Shown here: one piece after another, positions 41,597-50,888 of the stretch | How the letters are laid out: the number at the start of each line of letters is the position of its first letter | Position numbering within the stretch: the first letter of the stretch is position 1 | NCBI RefSeq assembly: GCF_013364155.1 | Contig: NZ_CP054916.1 | Location: 2,355,001 to 2,419,000, forward strand | Length of the DNA: 64,000 nucleotides | Direction of reading: 5' to 3' | Source: Streptomyces sp. NA02950 | Lineage (GTDB): Bacteria > Actinomycetota > Actinomycetes > Streptomycetales > Streptomycetaceae | Made by a program: the position numbers and the translations under genes | The notes under the pieces: model-generated | Seen by the model: the letters and a program-made list of their open reading frames with translations, nothing else | Databases searched by the model: none | What the model was told of the DNA's origin: nothing

Positions 41597-43050
41597 TCAT
41601 AGAGGTACTCGTCCTCTTCCAGCAGCCCCTCCAGATCCTTCAGCACGTCCTCCGCGTACGCGGCAAGGGACCACGCGCAGATCCAGGCGCCGGAGTCCAG
41701 GACGCCCTCGGGCGCCGGGTGCTCCTCGGGGGCGTAGAGGTGTGCCAGACCGCCACGGAAGGCACCCCGGTCCATCGGCGGATGGGCCGGGTGCCCGCAC
41801 TCACCCTCGGGGCGCGCGGCGGCGGCGCTCCGCAGCACCGGCTCGACCTCGCCGAGCACGGAGACCGGCGGGTCCGGGTAGGCGATCCGCATCGTCCGAC
41901 CGACGGTCAGCAGCAGCACGGTCCGCTCCCGCTCATCGGTGGCCTCGCTGTAGCGGCGGGCCGCCCACAGCCCCAGATCCAGGGCGTACGGCTGGTTCGA
42001 GGGTGTGTCATCGAGCCGCTCCACGATCAGCCCGATGTCCAGCCGTCCGTCCGGGCGCAGGTACTCGGCGTCCAGGGAGGAGGTGTCACGGCGCCCGAAG
42101 AGCTGCTCCCGACCGGTCCGCAGCAGTTCCAGGGTCTCCCGCGCGTGATCGGCGATGAAGGCCGGGCACAGCAGGACGTCCAGCCTGCCCTTGTTCCCCC
42201 ACCCGTCCTCGAAGACGCCCCGTCCGGCGGGGCTGCTGAGGACGATGCCCAGTTCGGCGGCCTCCGGTCCGCTGTCGGACAGCGCCGGATGCGTCTGGTG
42301 CCCGCACGCGGCGTCCGCGAACCGGGACAGGGCCTTCTCCAGCCCGTCGACCAGTTCTTCGAGGACGAACTCGGCGCGGATCATCCCGGAGACCGCGTGC
42401 CGGCTGACCCCCCGGACGGCCATGACGTACCCGGCCATGTCCAGCGGATCGTCGGCGAGGCAGAGGTCCCGCCCCACGGACGCCAGCTCTTCGTAGACCT
42501 CGCTCTCGGGATAGCCCTCCAGCACCGCCGACAGGTGCTTGATGCGCCGCAGGGCCTCCCTCGGCAGCCGGGGCGGGATGTCCTCGGCCGAGCCGGGGTG
42601 CACGATGTTCCGGGCGATACGGGCGAACCCGGCGACGTTGCGCGGACAGCGCCACTCCTCGCGGGGCGCGGACGGCTCTTGCCACGCCGTCTCGTCGGCT
42701 ATCAGCCGCAGTTCGTCGGCGAGGTCCTCGTCGATGTCCCCGTAGTGCGTCTGGTACGGATGCGAGGTGTGGCCGCAGGGCCGGTCCCGCAGGGCGGCGT
42801 CGGCGGCGACGAGGGCTTCCGTCACCGGGGTGACCAGTTCTTCGGCCCGCAGACCGCCGACGTACGGCGCCGTCATCACCAGGCCCAGGGTCCAGACATA
42901 CGCCGACGGACCGCCCGGATCGGCCGCGAGCCGGGCGGCACAGTCCAGGACCGCCCGGTCGTAGTCGTCCTCCCGCGCCTCGCCGTAGAGCCAGATCGTG
43001 TCCCAGGCGTCGGCCAGTTCCTCGACGGCGGCGGCGTGCAAGTCGTTCAT
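41518..43050 (-). CDS. Unknown protein with three CGHxxHP motifs
   Basis: A 510-residue acidic, soluble protein of no family I recognise. It contains three copies of CGHxxHP (Cys92: CGHTSHP; Cys249: CGHQTHP; Cys418: CGHPAHP), spaced 157 and 169 residues. Each is preceded by an amphipathic helix of similar pattern (ELVTPVTEALVAADAALR; EELVDGLEKALSRF; GEVEPVLRSAAAA), so the protein is probably three diverged helical repeats, each with a Cys/His site that could bind metal. The last 26 codons lie in a MITE-like element, so the C terminus may have been altered by insertion. It lies 40 bases downstream of hemE on the same strand. Confidence 0.7.
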   Translation of the reverse strand: MNDLHAAAVEELADAWDTIWLYGEAREDDYDRAVLDCAARLAADPGGPSAYVWTLGLVMTAPYVGGLRAEELVTPVTEALVAADAALRDRPCGHTSHPYQTHYGDIDEDLADELRLIADETAWQEPSAPREEWRCPRNVAGFARIARNIVHPGSAEDIPPRLPREALRRIKHLSAVLEGYPESEVYEELASVGRDLCLADDPLDMAGYVMAVRGVSRHAVSGMIRAEFVLEELVDGLEKALSRFADAACGHQTHPALSDSGPEAAELGIVLSSPAGRGVFEDGWGNKGRLDVLLCPAFIADHARETLELLRTGREQLFGRRDTSSLDAEYLRPDGRLDIGLIVERLDDTPSNQPYALDLGLWAARRYSEATDERERTVLLLTVGRTMRIAYPDPPVSVLGEVEPVLRSAAAARPEGECGHPAHPPMDRGAFRGGLAHLYAPEEHPAPEGVLDSGAWICAWSLAAYAEDVLKDLEGLLEEDEYLYECRVSQGSPGSGASWCVRSHGGRKPS

Positions 43051-43090
43051 GATCGGAACGACGCGCGGTGTCCCACGGTGGTTCCGCCCG

Positions 43091-44182
43091 TCAGACGGAG
43101 CGTGCGGTGCGGGTGTGGACGTATTCGACGAGCCGGGTCAGGGCGTCCGGGTCGGTGGTGGGCAGCACTCCGTGGCCGAGGTTGAAGATATGCCCTTCCA
43201 GGCCCTGGGCCGCGTCCAGCACCTCGGCCGCCTTGGCCTCCACCGCCCCGCGCGGGGCGAAGAGCACCGCCGGGTCGAGATTGCCCTGGAGCGCCTTCCC
43301 GGGGCCCACCCGGCGGGCGGCCTCGTCCAGCGGCACCCGCCAGTCGACGCCGACGACATCCGCCCCGGCCTCGCCCAGCAGCCCGAGCAGCTCACCGGTG
43401 CCGACGCCGAAGTGGATACGCGGCACGCCGTAGCCGGCGACGGCGTCGAAGACCTTCACGGAGGCGGGCATCACGCTGCGGCGGTAGTCGGCGGGGGCCA
43501 GGGCGCCGACCCAGGAGTCGAAGAGCTGGACCGCCGAGGCGCCCGCTTCGATCTGGACCTTCAGGAAGGCGGCGGTGATGTCGGCGAGCCGGTCCAGCAG
43601 GTCGGCCCACAGCTCCGGGTCGCCGTACATCAGGGCCTTGGTGTGCTCGTGGTTGCGCGAGGGGCCGCCCTCCACCAGATAGCTGGCGAGCGTGAAGGGC
43701 GCGCCCGCGAAACCGATGAGCGGGGTCGCGCCGAGCTCCCCGACGAGCATCCCGACCGCTTCCGTGACGTACTTCACATCGTCCGGCTCGAGCGGACGCA
43801 GCCGCTCCAGATCGGCGCGGGTGCGGATGGGCCGCTCCACGACGGGGCCGACGCCGGGCTTGATGTCGAGATGGAGGCCGATGGCCTTGAGCGGCACCAC
43901 GATGTCGCTGAAGTAGATCGCCGCGTCCACATGGTGCCGGCGCACCGGCTGGAGGGTGATCTCGGTGACCAGGTCGGGCCGCATGCAGGACTCGAGCATC
44001 GCGGTGCCCTCGCGGACCTTGCGGTACTCCGGAAGCGAGCGCCCGGCCTGCCGCATGAACCACACCGGGGTGTGCGGCACCGGCTCCTTCCGACAGGCCC
44101 GCAGAAAGGCCGAATCGGCGGTGGCACCGGCCGTGGCGCGGCCGGTCTGCTGCTGGCCCGAGGGCCGCTCTGTGGCGCTCAT
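43091..44182 (-). CDS. hemE: Uroporphyrinogen decarboxylase HemE
   Basis: A 363-residue cytoplasmic enzyme that removes four carboxylates from uroporphyrinogen III to give coproporphyrinogen III, the substrate of the HemG encoded 9 kb away. The N-terminal hallmark [19 protein letters not shown] and the conserved [32 protein letters not shown] and [16 protein letters not shown] are all present. ATG 44182 fits family length; AAGATT 6 bases upstream is a weak -10 candidate. It diverges from the DUF3000 gene, a pairing I recall as common in Streptomyces. Confidence 0.96.
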   Translation of the reverse strand: MSATERPSGQQQTGRATAGATADSAFLRACRKEPVPHTPVWFMRQAGRSLPEYRKVREGTAMLESCMRPDLVTEITLQPVRRHHVDAAIYFSDIVVPLKAIGLHLDIKPGVGPVVERPIRTRADLERLRPLEPDDVKYVTEAVGMLVGELGATPLIGFAGAPFTLASYLVEGGPSRNHEHTKALMYGDPELWADLLDRLADITAAFLKVQIEAGASAVQLFDSWVGALAPADYRRSVMPASVKVFDAVAGYGVPRIHFGVGTGELLGLLGEAGADVVGVDWRVPLDEAARRVGPGKALQGNLDPAVLFAPRGAVEAKAAEVLDAAQGLEGHIFNLGHGVLPTTDPDALTRLVEYVHTRTARSV

Positions 44183-44260
44183 GCACCAAATCTTCGCACG
44201 GGCCGAACGAGTGACCCGCCAACCCGGGTGTTCCTCCCCGGTTGAGGCCCCCGATGCGCC

Positions 44261-44273
44261 TAGTCTTCCGGGC
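44261..44273 (+). promoter_or_regulatory. Probable leaderless promoter (-10 TAGTCT) of the DUF3000 gene
   Basis: TAGTCT at 44261-44266 lies 7 bases before ATG 44274; no ribosome site. Confidence 0.5.
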
Positions 44274-45005
44274 ATGGCAGCGGTTCAAGGACACCTCTCG
44301 AACGGTGCTGACGGCGCTGACGGCACCAACGCGGGTGGGGAGGACGCCCCGCTCGCCTTCCGGCGTGCGGTCGCCGGGCTGCGCGGTGTGCGGGTGCGGC
44401 CCGAGGTGGAGCTCGATCCGACCCCACCGCCCCGGCGGCTCGCCCCCTTCTCGTACGCGCTGGAGGCGGTGGTCACCGCGGACGGCGCGGACGAGGACGA
44501 GGAGCTGGCCGAGGGACGGCTGATCCTGCTGCACGACCCGGCCGGGCACGATGCCTGGCAGGGTACGTTCCGCCTGGTCACGCTGGTCCACGCGGATCTG
44601 GAGCCGGAGATCGCGGCCGATCCGCTGCTGCCCGAGGTGTGCTGGTCCTGGCTGACCGGCGCGCTGGAGGCGCGCGGGCTGTCCTACGGCGAGCCCAGCG
44701 GCACGGTGACCCGCGCCAGCTCGCACTACTTCGGCGCGATGAGTGAGCGGGAGCCCTCGACCCGGATCGAGATCCGCGCCTCCTGGACGCCCTCGGAGCA
44801 TCCGGCCCCCGAACCGGCCCGCTCCGGACGACGGCCGGAGGAGCGGGCGGGCGAGGACGCGGCGGAGCCGGGGGCGCCGGACACCGGGGCGCATCTGGCC
44901 GCCTGGTGCGATCTGCTGTGCCAGATCGCGGGGCTGCCCCCGGTGGGGGCGGCGGAGGCGGGCGTCGTCTCCCTGCCTCAGCGCCGCGGCCCCGGGGCCC
45001 GCTGA
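44274..45005 (+). CDS. DUF3000-family protein
   Basis: A 243-residue soluble actinobacterial protein. Typical family segments are [35 protein letters not shown] and [22 protein letters not shown], ending with [17 protein letters not shown] charged loop at about 183-205 interrupts the fold. No activity is established for the family. It is conserved between hemE and an odd response regulator/RNase D, an arrangement I remember from other Streptomyces, and ends in a strong terminator. Confidence 0.88.
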   Translation: MAAVQGHLSNGADGADGTNAGGEDAPLAFRRAVAGLRGVRVRPEVELDPTPPPRRLAPFSYALEAVVTADGADEDEELAEGRLILLHDPAGHDAWQGTFRLVTLVHADLEPEIAADPLLPEVCWSWLTGALEARGLSYGEPSGTVTRASSHYFGAMSEREPSTRIEIRASWTPSEHPAPEPARSGRRPEERAGEDAAEPGAPDTGAHLAAWCDLLCQIAGLPPVGAAEAGVVSLPQRRGPGAR

Positions 45006-45015
45006 CCCCCTTTCT

Positions 45016-45067
45016 TTGAGGGCTCGGTTCTCCCCCGGCTACCGCTGGGGGAGAACCGAGCCCTCAA
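45016..45067. terminator. Long hairpin after the DUF3000 gene, sharing the repeat core
   Basis: A 21-base perfect stem starts TTGAGGGCTCGGTTCTCCCC (45016-45036, complement 45047-45067) around the loop GGCTACCGCT. The centre CCCCCGGCTACCGCTGGGGG resembles the 28-base repeat of the elements at 41,409 and 59,564. It acts as a likely terminator for the upstream gene. Confidence 0.8.
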
Positions 45068-45201
45068 GAGAGCACCATTGATCGAAAAGCCGTCCTAATT
45101 GCCCGAATTGTTACTCACCAAATCGTGATCATTCTCTAAAGCCGGGCCGTATCGGTGCCGAAGGACGTGGTGACCCGTCCCACAACTTCCCAGGAGGCCT
45201 G

Positions 45202-45861
45202 GTGTCTGTTCTCCTCGAGCAACCGTCCAGCCTGGTCGCCTACCGCCCGAACAAGCCGACGGCCATGGTCGTCGTCGCCGACCCCCGCGTCCGTTCCACC
45301 GTCACCCGTCATCTGTGGGCCCTAGGGGTGCGCGACGTCATCGAGGCGTCGTCCATCGCGGAGGCCCGTCCCCGTATCGGCAACCCGCGGGACATCTGCG
45401 TCGCCGATGTCCACCTCCCCGACGGCTCCGGCCTCACACTGCTGTCCGAGACCCGGGCCGCGGGCTGGCCCAATGGCCTCGCCCTGTCCGCCGCCGACGA
45501 CATCGGCGCCGTACGCAACGCCCTGGCCGGCGGCGTCAAGGGCTATGTCGTCACCGGCACCCGCACCAATCTGGGCATCCCGGGCCGTCCGGGCGCCGCC
45601 CCGCTCGGTGCCGCCGCCCGGATGCACCGCCGCCCGCCGGGCGCGCCCGGCCACCCCGGGGGCTACCGGGAGCTGTCGGGCCGCGAGGTCGAGGTGCTGA
45701 GGCTGGTTGCGGAGGGCCAGTCCAACAAGGCCATCGGCGTCTCGATGGGCCTGTCCGCCCTCACCGTCAAAAGCCACCTCGCCCGGATCGCCCGCAAGCT
45801 GGGCACCGGCGACCGGGCCGGAATGGTCGCGGTCGCGCTGCGTACCGGGATCATTCACTGA
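45202..45861 (+). CDS. LuxR/NarL-type atypical response regulator
   Basis: A 219-residue regulator. The receiver keeps a phospho-acceptor-like Asp in VADVHLPDGSG and the lysine in GGVKGYVV, but the usual acidic pair reads VVADP, with only one Asp, so classical Mg-dependent phosphorylation is doubtful. A flexible Pro/Gly/Arg linker leads to a LuxR helix-turn-helix: ELSGREVEVLRLVAEGQSNK and LSALTVKSHLARIARKLG. No kinase is adjacent. The 134 bases upstream (45068-45201) are AT-rich for this genome and should carry the promoter; AGGAGG precedes GTG 45202. Confidence 0.88.
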   Translation: MSVLLEQPSSLVAYRPNKPTAMVVVADPRVRSTVTRHLWALGVRDVIEASSIAEARPRIGNPRDICVADVHLPDGSGLTLLSETRAAGWPNGLALSAADDIGAVRNALAGGVKGYVVTGTRTNLGIPGRPGAAPLGAAARMHRRPPGAPGHPGGYRELSGREVEVLRLVAEGQSNKAIGVSMGLSALTVKSHLARIARKLGTGDRAGMVAVALRTGIIH

Positions 45862-45900
45862 GTCGTACCCGCCCGGCCACCACGCCGCCCACCCGCCCCC

Positions 45901-45934
45901 GCGCCCGTCGACGGAACGTTCCGTCGACGGGCGC
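45901..45934. terminator. 34-base perfect palindrome terminator
   Basis: GCGCCCGTCGACGGAAC and its exact reverse complement sit back to back between the response regulator and RNase D genes, just upstream of the latter's promoter. Confidence 0.8.
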
Positions 45935-45957
45935 CCTGCGTACCCGGCGTGCACAGC

Positions 45958-45969
45958 TACCCTTGACAG
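45958..45969 (+). promoter_or_regulatory. Probable leaderless promoter (-10 TACCCT) of RNase D
   Basis: TACCCT at 45958-45963 lies 6 bases before GTG 45970; no ribosome site. Confidence 0.5.
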
Positions 45970-47247
45970 GTGACCGACGCCCAAGAGACCGCAGCAGAGA
46001 CGACACTGCGAACCACCGGGGGCGCTCCTCCGGACGACCTCCCCCCGGCGACGGTCCCCTTGCTGGAGCCGCGCGAGGGCATCCCGCCCGTCACCGCGGA
46101 CGCGGACGGACTCGCCGAGGTCGTGGCGGCCTTCGCCGCGGGCCACGGGCCGGTGGCCGTCGACGCCGAGCGCGCCTCCGGCTACCGCTACGGGCAGCGG
46201 GCCTATCTGGTCCAGCTGCGCCGGGCCGGAGCGGGGACCGCACTGATCGATCCCGTCGGCTGCCCCGATCTCTCGGGGCTGGGGGACGCCATCGCCGACG
46301 CCGAGTGGGTGCTGCACGCCGCCACCCAGGACCTGCCGTGCCTGCGTGACATAGGCATGGTCCCGGCCCGGCTCTTCGACACCGAACTCGCGGGCCGGCT
46401 GGCCGGGTTCGCCCGGGTGGGGCTGGGCGCCATGGTCGAGAACATCCTCGGCTACGCCCTGGAGAAGGGCCACTCGGCCGTCGACTGGTCCACCCGCCCG
46501 CTGCCCGAGCCCTGGCTGCACTACGCCGCGCTCGATGTCGAGCTGCTGGTGGACCTGCGCGACGCGCTGGAGGAGGAGCTGACCCGGCAGCGGAAGCTGG
46601 ACTGGGCGCACCAGGAGTTCGCGGCCATCGCCGCGGCCCCGCCCGCCCCGCCGCGCAAGGACCCCTGGCGGCGCACGTCGGGGATGCACAAGGTCCGGCG
46701 GCGGCGGCAGATGGCCGTGGTGCGCGAGCTGTGGACGGCCCGGGACCATATCGCCCAGCGCCGCGACGTCTCCCCGGGCAAGGTGCTGGGGGACGCGGCG
46801 ATCGTCGAGGCCGCGCTCGCGGTGCCCTCGACCGTCCGGGCGCTGTCCGCGCTGAACGGCTTCGGCCACCGGATGAGCCGCCGCCAGCTCGAGCAGTGGC
46901 AGGCCGCGGTGGACCGGGCGCGAGCCCTGCCGGAGGCGGAACTCCCCCAGCCGGGCCAGCCGGTGGCCGGTCCTCCGCCGCCCCGGGCCTGGGCCGACAA
47001 GGACCCGGCCGCGGCGGCGCGGCTCTCCGCGGCCCGGGCGGCGGTGACCGCGCTGGCCGAACGGCTGAATCTGCCCCAGGAGAACCTGATCGCCCCGGAC
47101 ACCGTGCGGCGGCTGTGCTGGGAGCCCCCGGAGGAGCCCACCGCGGATGCCGTCCGCGTCGTTCTCGCCGGTCATGGCGCACGCCCCTGGCAGATCGAGC
47201 AGGTGGCCGAGGTGCTCACCGGGGCCCTTCAGGCGGCCCCGGCCTGA
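45970..47247 (+). CDS. rnd: Ribonuclease D with HRDC domain
   Basis: A 425-residue 3'-5' exoribonuclease. The DEDD nuclease domain is visible: VAVDAERASGYRYGQR (first acidic motif, with DAE), WVLHAATQDLPCLRDIG (second) and LLHYAALDVELLVDL-like YAALDVELLVDLRDALEEEL (third). After a Pro-rich linker an HRDC domain (about 230-310; VVRELWTARDHIAQRRDVSP) binds nucleic acid. It would mature tRNA or trim other RNA ends. The short N-terminal extension is Thr/Glu-rich. Confidence 0.93.
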   Translation: MTDAQETAAETTLRTTGGAPPDDLPPATVPLLEPREGIPPVTADADGLAEVVAAFAAGHGPVAVDAERASGYRYGQRAYLVQLRRAGAGTALIDPVGCPDLSGLGDAIADAEWVLHAATQDLPCLRDIGMVPARLFDTELAGRLAGFARVGLGAMVENILGYALEKGHSAVDWSTRPLPEPWLHYAALDVELLVDLRDALEEELTRQRKLDWAHQEFAAIAAAPPAPPRKDPWRRTSGMHKVRRRRQMAVVRELWTARDHIAQRRDVSPGKVLGDAAIVEAALAVPSTVRALSALNGFGHRMSRRQLEQWQAAVDRARALPEAELPQPGQPVAGPPPPRAWADKDPAAAARLSAARAAVTALAERLNLPQENLIAPDTVRRLCWEPPEEPTADAVRVVLAGHGARPWQIEQVAEVLTGALQAAPA

Positions 47248-47342
47248 GGTGGCGGGCGGGGACCGGCGGGGTGTGCGGCCGCTCGGGTCTGTGACCTTCG
47301 ACGCTCCGGCGGCGGGGACTGGGCACCGTGGTTACTCATAAG

Positions 47343-47348
47343 TAGCAT
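47343..47348 (+). promoter_or_regulatory. Candidate -10 box (TAGCAT) of fadAB
   Basis: TAGCAT lies about 70 bases before the fadA start and would give a leader of about 60 bases with a proper ribosome site (GGAGGAG). Confidence 0.35.
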
Positions 47349-47417
47349 GAGGGATGGGTACCCGCCGTCCTCGGCGTGCCCGCAGCAGTGCCATCCCGCA
47401 CCTGGAGGAGAGCCAAC

Positions 47418-48635
47418 GTGCCTCGTACCGCTAGGGACGTCGTCTTCGTCGACGGCGTCCGCACCCCATTCGGCAAGGCGGGCCCGAAGGGCATCTACCA
47501 CGAGACCCGCGCCGACGACATGGTCGTCAAGTGCATCCGGGAGCTGCTGCGCCGCAACCCGGATCTGCCGCCGGAGCGCATCGACGAGGTGGCCGTCGCC
47601 GCGACGACGCAGATCGGCGACCAGGGCCTGACCCTCGGCCGCACCGCGGGCATCCTCGCCGGGCTGCCCCAGTCCGTCCCCGGCTACTCCATCGACCGGA
47701 TGTGTGCCGGTGCGATGACGGCCGTCACCGCCACCGCGGGTTCCATCGCCTTCGGCGCCTACGACGCGGTGGTCGCGGGCGGTGTCGAGCACATGGGCCG
47801 GCACCCGATGGGCGAGGCCGTCGACCCCAACCCCCGCTTCGTCTCGGAGAAGCTGGTCGACGAGTCGGCCCTCTTCATGGGCATGACCGCGGAGAACCTC
47901 CACGACCGGCTGCCGCACCTGACCAAGCAGCGCGCCGACGAGTACGCGGTGCGCAGCCAGGAGAAGGCCGCCAAGGCGTACGCCAACGGCAAGATCCAGC
48001 AGGACCTGGTGCCGATCTCGGTGCGCCGCACCAGCCCCGAGGGCGGCGAGACCGGCTGGGGTCTGGCCACCGCCGACGAGCCGATGCGCCCGGGCACCAC
48101 GCTGGAGAACCTGGCCACGCTGAAGACCCCGTTCCGTCCGCACGGCCGGGTCACCGCGGGCAACTCCGCCGGTCTCAACGACGGCGCCACCGCCTCGCTG
48201 CTGGCCTCCGAGGACTTCGCCCGTGAGCTGGGGCTCCCGGTCAGGATGCGCCTGGTCTCGTTCGCCTTCGCGGGTGTCGAGCCCGAGGTGATGGGCTACG
48301 GCCCGGTCCCGTCGACCAAGAAGGCCCTCACCAAGGCGGGGCTGACCATCGACGACATCGGTCTGTTCGAGATCAACGAGGCGTTCGCCGTCCAGGTGCT
48401 GTCCTTCCTGGACCACTACGGCCTCGCCGACGACGACCCGCGCGTCAACCAGTACGGCGGCGCGATCGCCTACGGCCACCCGCTCGCCTCCTCCGGCGTC
48501 CGTCTGATGACCCAGCTGTCCCGGCAGTTCGAGGAGCAGCCCGAGGTCCGCTACGGCATCACCACCATGTGCGTCGGCTTCGGTATGGGCGCCACCGTGA
48601 TCTGGGAGAACCCGCACTTCGAGGGGAACAAGTGA
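47418..48635 (+). CDS. fadA: Acetyl-CoA C-acyltransferase (thiolase) FadA
   Basis: A 405-residue thiolase that performs the last step of fatty-acid beta-oxidation, splitting 3-ketoacyl-CoA into acetyl-CoA and a shorter acyl-CoA. Nucleophilic Cys is in SIDRMCAGAMTAV, the second-domain motif is NEAFAVQVL, the active-site His is in GGAIAYGHPLASSG and the proton-donor Cys in TTMCVGFGMG. GTG 47418 has GGAGGAG 9 bases upstream. It overlaps fadB as GTGA, so both halves of the complex are made from one message. Confidence 0.96.
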   Translation: MPRTARDVVFVDGVRTPFGKAGPKGIYHETRADDMVVKCIRELLRRNPDLPPERIDEVAVAATTQIGDQGLTLGRTAGILAGLPQSVPGYSIDRMCAGAMTAVTATAGSIAFGAYDAVVAGGVEHMGRHPMGEAVDPNPRFVSEKLVDESALFMGMTAENLHDRLPHLTKQRADEYAVRSQEKAAKAYANGKIQQDLVPISVRRTSPEGGETGWGLATADEPMRPGTTLENLATLKTPFRPHGRVTAGNSAGLNDGATASLLASEDFARELGLPVRMRLVSFAFAGVEPEVMGYGPVPSTKKALTKAGLTIDDIGLFEINEAFAVQVLSFLDHYGLADDDPRVNQYGGAIAYGHPLASSGVRLMTQLSRQFEEQPEVRYGITTMCVGFGMGATVIWENPHFEGNK

Positions 48636-50770
48636 CCACCACCGCAGAACTTCTCAAGCGAGCCGCCGAGCTGTTCCCGGACGAGGTCGTGACCCAGGCG
48701 CACATCCGCCACCTCGACCTCCCCCAGAACGCGGGCCGCTTCGCGCTCATCACCCTGGACAACGGCCTGGACCACACCAAGCCGACCACCTTCGGCCCGG
48801 CCTCGCTCGCCAACCTCAACACGGCGCTCGACCAGGTCGAGAAGGAGGCCGCGGACGGCTCGATCGTCGGTGTGGGCCTCACCGGCAAGCCGTTCATCTT
48901 CGCCGTCGGGGCCGACCTCAAGGGCGTGGAGCTGCTCAAGCGCCACGAGGACGCGCTCGCCATCGGCAAGGGCGGCCACGCGGTCTTCAAGCGGCTGTCC
49001 TCGCTGGCCGTGCCGACCTTCGCGTACTACAACGGCGCGGCGATGGGCGGCGGTGTCGAGGTCGGGCTGCACTGCACCTACCGCACGGTCTCGGCCGCGC
49101 TGCCCGCCTTCTCGCTGCCCGAGGTCTTCCTCGGCCTGGTCCCCGGCTGGGGCGGCTGCGCACTGCTGCCCAACCTGATCGGTGCCGACCGCGCCGTCTC
49201 GGTGATCATCGAGAACGCGCTCAACCAGAACAAGCAGCTCAAGGGGCAGCAGGTCCACGAGCTCGGGATCGCGGACGCGATCTTCGAGGGCGCCGACTTC
49301 CTGGAGCAGTCGCTGATCTGGACCGCGGCCGTCCTCAAGGGCGAGATCGAGATCGCCCGGCCCGAGGTGGACCGCGGCGACGCCTGGCACGAGGCCGTCG
49401 TACGCGGCCGTGCCATCGCCGACAGCAAGGTGCACGGGGCGGCCCCGGCCGCGTACCGCGCGCTGGAGATCATCGACGCCTCCCGCAACGGCGACCTGGC
49501 TCGCGGGTTCGACGCCGAGGACAAGGCGCTGGCCGACCTGATCATGGGCGGTGAGCTGCGCAGCGGTATCTACGCCTTCAACCTGGTGCAGAAGCGCGGC
49601 AAGCGCCCGGCCGGTGCGCCGGACAAGTCGCTGGCCCGCCCGGTCACCAAGGTGGGTGTGGTGGGCGCCGGTCTGATGGCCTCGCAGCTGGCGATGCTGT
49701 TCGCCCGCCGTCTGGAGGTGCCGGTCGTGCTGACCGACATCGACCAGGAGCGGGTGGACAAGGGCGTGGGCTACGTCCACGGCGAGATCGACAAGCTGCT
49801 GCTCAAGGGCCGGATCAACCAGGACAAGGCCAACCGGCTCAAGGCCCTGGTCAGCGGCTCCCTGGACAAGGCCGCCGCGTTCGGTGACGCCGACTTCGTC
49901 ATCGAGGCCGTCTTCGAGGAGATGGGCGTCAAGCAGAAGGTGTTCGCCGAGGTCGAGGCGGTCGTGCCGGAGCACGCCATTCTCGCCACCAACACCTCCT
50001 CGCTGTCGGTCTCCGAGATGGCCGCCAAGCTCAAGCACCCCGAGCGGGTCGTGGGCTTCCACTTCTTCAACCCGGTCGCCGTGCTGCCGCTGCTGGAGAT
50101 CGTCCGCGGTGAGCGGACCGATGACGCGGCGCTGGCCACCGCCTTCGGCGTGGCCAAGAAGCTGAAGAAGACGGCCGTGCTGGTCAAGGACGCCCCGGCG
50201 TTCGTCGTCAACCGGATCCTGACCCGCTTCATGGGCGAGATCCAGAACGTCATCGACGAGGGCACCCCGATCGACGTGGCCGAGCGGGCGGTCGAGCCGC
50301 TCGGACTGCCGATGTCCCCGCTGGTGCTGCTGGAGCTGGTCGGCCCGGCGATCGGTCTGCATGTCTCGGAGACGCTGCACGGCGCGTTCCCGGACCGCTT
50401 CACGGTCTCGGAGAACCTCAGGCGCGTGGTCGAGGCGGGCAAGCGCGGCTTCTACGTCCACTCCGCCGACGGGTCTGCTGAGCCCAAGCTGGACCCGGAG
50501 GTGGTGGCGCTGATGCAGCAGGGCGACACCGTCCTGACCGAGGAGCAGGTGCGCGCCCGGGTGCTGGACGCCGTCGCGCAGGAGATCGGCCTGATGCTCG
50601 ACGAGGGCGTCGTCGCCGAGGCGCAGGACATCGACCTGTGCCTGATCACCGGTGCGGGCTGGCCCTTCCACCTGGGCGGCATCACGCCGTACCTGGACCG
50701 CGAGGGCGTTTCGGAGCGGGTGACCGGGAAGAAGTTCCTGGCTCCGGGCCTGGCCAGCGTCCCGGCGTAG
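48632..50770 (+). CDS. fadB: Fatty-acid oxidation enzyme FadB (hydratase/3-hydroxyacyl-CoA dehydrogenase)
   Basis: A 712-residue bifunctional enzyme. The enoyl-CoA hydratase half (about 1-300) has FIFAVGADLKGVELLK and YYNGAAMGGGVEVGLHCTYR for the oxyanion hole, and FLGLVPGWGGC with the catalytic acid region. The dehydrogenase half begins with the NAD motif VGVVGAGLMASQLAMLFARR, followed by VIEAVFEEMGVKQKVF, HFFNPVAVLPLLEIV and the catalytic His of that block. With FadA it turns trans-2-enoyl-CoA into acetyl-CoA. A terminator follows it at 50801-50850. Confidence 0.96.
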   Translation: MTTTAELLKRAAELFPDEVVTQAHIRHLDLPQNAGRFALITLDNGLDHTKPTTFGPASLANLNTALDQVEKEAADGSIVGVGLTGKPFIFAVGADLKGVELLKRHEDALAIGKGGHAVFKRLSSLAVPTFAYYNGAAMGGGVEVGLHCTYRTVSAALPAFSLPEVFLGLVPGWGGCALLPNLIGADRAVSVIIENALNQNKQLKGQQVHELGIADAIFEGADFLEQSLIWTAAVLKGEIEIARPEVDRGDAWHEAVVRGRAIADSKVHGAAPAAYRALEIIDASRNGDLARGFDAEDKALADLIMGGELRSGIYAFNLVQKRGKRPAGAPDKSLARPVTKVGVVGAGLMASQLAMLFARRLEVPVVLTDIDQERVDKGVGYVHGEIDKLLLKGRINQDKANRLKALVSGSLDKAAAFGDADFVIEAVFEEMGVKQKVFAEVEAVVPEHAILATNTSSLSVSEMAAKLKHPERVVGFHFFNPVAVLPLLEIVRGERTDDAALATAFGVAKKLKKTAVLVKDAPAFVVNRILTRFMGEIQNVIDEGTPIDVAERAVEPLGLPMSPLVLLELVGPAIGLHVSETLHGAFPDRFTVSENLRRVVEAGKRGFYVHSADGSAEPKLDPEVVALMQQGDTVLTEEQVRARVLDAVAQEIGLMLDEGVVAEAQDIDLCLITGAGWPFHLGGITPYLDREGVSERVTGKKFLAPGLASVPA

Positions 50771-50800
50771 CCGGGCGGCCTGGCGACCCTGCCCTGATCC

Positions 50801-50850
50801 ACGGGCGCCGGCCGGATGGACCTCTGACGATCCGTCCGGCCGGCGCCCGT
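50801..50850. terminator. Bidirectional terminator after fadB
   Basis: ACGGGCGCCGGCCGGATGGA (50801-50820) pairs with 50831-50850, with one G-U type mismatch, around a 10-base loop between convergent genes. Confidence 0.85.
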
Positions 50851-50888
50851 CGGCGTTCGCGGTGTCTCCCGGGCCTCCAGCGGCCCTC

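Noticed and set aside
45016..45067. CRISPR-like or riboswitch structure
   Set aside because: A single perfect hairpin without repeats or spacers, placed after a stop codon: a terminator.
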